A stretch of DNA of 5,796 nt. Origin: CAYUIG01 sp964444685. Its GTDB lineage: Bacteria; Gemmatimonadota; Gemmatimonadetes; Longimicrobiales; RSA9. Positions 4,384-5,796 of the stretch are shown here, piece by piece (the first letter of the stretch is position 1; each line of letters begins with the position of its first letter). Under the pieces are notes generated by a model, which made no database searches, was not told where the DNA came from, and saw only the letters and a list, made by a program, of their open reading frames with translations. Position numbers and translations under genes: made by a program. Location: contig CAYUIG010000101.1 of NCBI GenBank assembly GCA_964444685.1, positions 1 to 5,796 of the forward strand, given 5' to 3'.

Positions 4384-5796
4384 TCAGTTGTCGGCGACGG
4401 CCGTGGTCAGCTGGCCGCCCGTTCCCCACGCCAGCGGGACGCCGCTGCCGCGCGGACTCACCCGTGCGTAACCCTGCATCTCCTGGTGCAGTGCGGAGCA
4501 GAAGTCCGTGCAGTAGAACGGATAGACGCCGGGCTGCTTCGGAGTCCACACGAGCGTGCGCGTGTCACCCGGCATGATCAGCAGCTCCGCTGCATCCATT
4601 CCGAGCGTCGCGAAGCCGTGCGGTACATCCCAGTCCTGCTCGAGGTTCGTGACGTGGAAGTACACGGTGTCGCCCACCTCGATGCCCTCGATGTTGTCCG
4701 GGGCGAAGTGGCTGCGGATCGCCGTCATGTAGACGTGTACGTTCCGCCCCTCGCGCACGACCTTCGCCTGACCCTCGCCCAGCGCCGCGTACGGGTGCCG
4801 GTTCTCATCCAGCCGGAACAGCTTCACCTGCTTCTCCATCAGCAGGTCGGCCGGGATCGCCTGCGCGTAGTGCGGCTCACCCATGGTCGGGAAGTCCAGC
4901 AGCAGACGCATGCGGTCGCCGCTGATGTCGATCAGCTGCGCCGAGTGCGCCAGCTCCGGGCCCGTGGGCAGGTAGCGGTCCTTGGTCATCTTGTTCAGCG
5001 CGACCAGGTACTTGCCCCACGGCTCCCGGCTGTCGCCGCCCGGAATCATGAGGTGACCGACCGAGTAGTAGACCGGAATCCGGTCGACGACCGTGAACGT
5101 GTCCAGGCTCCACTTCACTACCTCGGAGCTGATGAACGCAGTCGTGTACGCGTAGCCGCGTCCATCGAACTCGGTGTGCAGCGGTCCGAGCCCCGCGTCC
5201 TGCACCTCGCCTGCGATGATCGACTCGTAGCGCAGCACCGGCACGCCATCGATCACCTGCTCGAAGTCCTGCGCCTCGATCGCGGCGATCATCTTCTCGA
5301 ACGAGTGCACCGGGATCACCGTGGCCAGCTTGCCGCCCGCTACGATGAAGCGACCGCTCGGGTCGACATCCACGCCGTGCGGAGACTTCGGCGTCGGCAG
5401 GAAGTAGACGAGCCGCTCGCATCCACTCGGCTCGAGCACCGTCACGCTCTGCTTCAGCTCCGAGCGCGCGATCCGATCCTCGCCGACCACGTTGTGCACG
5501 TAGCGCGCGGGCATCGGCCGCGCGGCGCCCTGTGCGATACATTCCTCGGCGCGCTGCCAATTGACCGCCGCGATGAAGTCCTTGTCGGCCTTCGACGCGT
5601 TCACCTCGAGCAGCGTGTGCGCCTCTTCCGAGTTGTACGACGTGAAGAACATCCAGCCGTGGCTCGGACCCTTGCCCGCATGCGCGAGGTCGTAGTCGTA
5701 GCCGGGCATCAGCACCTGGAACGCCACGTCCATCTCACCGGGCCGGTCCGCCCGGACGAACGTCAGCATCCCCTTGAAGTTGCCGCGGTACTCCGC
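4384..5796 (-). CDS. nosZ: Nitrous oxide reductase NosZ, clade II (5' end outside window)
   Basis: NosZ reduces N2O to N2 in the periplasm using a tetranuclear CuZ cluster in a seven-bladed beta-propeller and a dinuclear CuA electron-entry site in a C-terminal cupredoxin domain. The window holds the last 470 residues; the frame runs off the right edge, and roughly 170-190 N-terminal residues (export signal and first CuZ histidines) are missing, judged from usual family length. Four of the seven CuZ histidines are visible: SPHGVDVDP (His140), GPLHTEFDG (His207), YSVGHLMIPGGD (His248) and GEPHYAQAI (His309). The CuA site is complete: VPHGF (His393) and CTDFCSALHQEM (Cys429, Cys433, His437, Met440), encoded at 4512-4477. 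FFTSYNSEEAHTLLEVNAS (50-68) and Asp431 between the CuA cysteines, where clade I has Trp, point to the atypical clade II. About 30 residues follow the CuA motif and end at TGA 4386-4384. No frameshift or lost ligand is seen, so the enzyme should be functional. Confidence 0.97.
   Translation of the reverse strand, partial: AEYRGNFKGMLTFVRADRPGEMDVAFQVLMPGYDYDLAHAGKGPSHGWMFFTSYNSEEAHTLLEVNASKADKDFIAAVNWQRAEECIAQGAARPMPARYVHNVVGEDRIARSELKQSVTVLEPSGCERLVYFLPTPKSPHGVDVDPSGRFIVAGGKLATVIPVHSFEKMIAAIEAQDFEQVIDGVPVLRYESIIAGEVQDAGLGPLHTEFDGRGYAYTTAFISSEVVKWSLDTFTVVDRIPVYYSVGHLMIPGGDSREPWGKYLVALNKMTKDRYLPTGPELAHSAQLIDISGDRMRLLLDFPTMGEPHYAQAIPADLLMEKQVKLFRLDENRHPYAALGEGQAKVVREGRNVHVYMTAIRSHFAPDNIEGIEVGDTVYFHVTNLEQDWDVPHGFATLGMDAAELLIMPGDTRTLVWTPKQPGVYPFYCTDFCSALHQEMQGYARVSPRGSGVPLAWGTGGQLTTAVADN

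Noticed and set aside
4367..4385. Direct repeat TTCGTTC (4367-4373 and 4379-4385) flanking the nosB-like ribosome binding site
   Set aside because: Only 7 bp long in a 19-bp gap, with no palindromic symmetry; most likely chance.
4361..4549. 62-codon minus-strand frame spanning the nosZ end and nosB-like start
   Set aside because: Out-of-frame shadow of the CuA region; composition and position give no support.
4877..5560. Second minus-strand frame of 227 codons inside nosZ
   Set aside because: Overlaps conserved NosZ coding sequence in another frame and has an Arg/Ala/Gly-rich composition without motifs.

Overview
The window is a compact, high-GC stretch dominated by one minus-strand operon for nitrous oxide respiration. 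Reading along the minus strand (right to left), the order is nosZ (3' part only), a NosB-like membrane protein, nosL, nosD, nosF, nosY and a DUF302 protein. A plus-strand gene, the tail of an OsmC-family protein, runs into the operon end-on at the left edge. Almost every base is coding; the only gaps are 17 bp (nosY to DUF302) and 19 bp (nosZ to nosB-like).

Organism: the NosZ is of the atypical (clade II) kind. It has the FFTSYNSEEAH segment, a CTDFCSALHQEM CuA motif, and a nosB-like gene directly downstream. High GC, frequent GGAGG-type ribosome binding sites and the order nosZ-(membrane protein)-nosL-nosD-nosF-nosY suggest a Gemmatimonadota-like or related non-proteobacterial N2O reducer. 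This lineage guess is inference. No nosR, nosG, nosH or nosC genes lie in the window; anything upstream of nosZ is out of view.

How the genes work together: NosZ is the periplasmic multicopper enzyme that reduces N2O to N2. NosL (outer lipoprotein copper chaperone), NosD (periplasmic beta-helix protein), NosF (cytoplasmic ATPase) and NosY (membrane permease) form the known ABC-driven machinery that supplies copper for the NosZ clusters. The NosB-like protein is a four-helix membrane protein with a strongly patterned extracytoplasmic loop; its biochemical role is not established. The operon ends with a DUF302 protein that has its own strong ribosome binding site and is not a canonical nos gene.

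Operon architecture: nosB-like/nosL overlap by 8 bp, and nosL/nosD, nosD/nosF and nosF/nosY each overlap by 4 bp (ATGA, GTGA, ATGA), implying co-transcription and translational coupling. No promoter, terminator, RNA gene, mobile element, CRISPR array or origin was recognised. The operon promoter must lie upstream of nosZ, beyond the right edge. The most worthwhile leads are the NosB-like protein and the terminal DUF302 gene.
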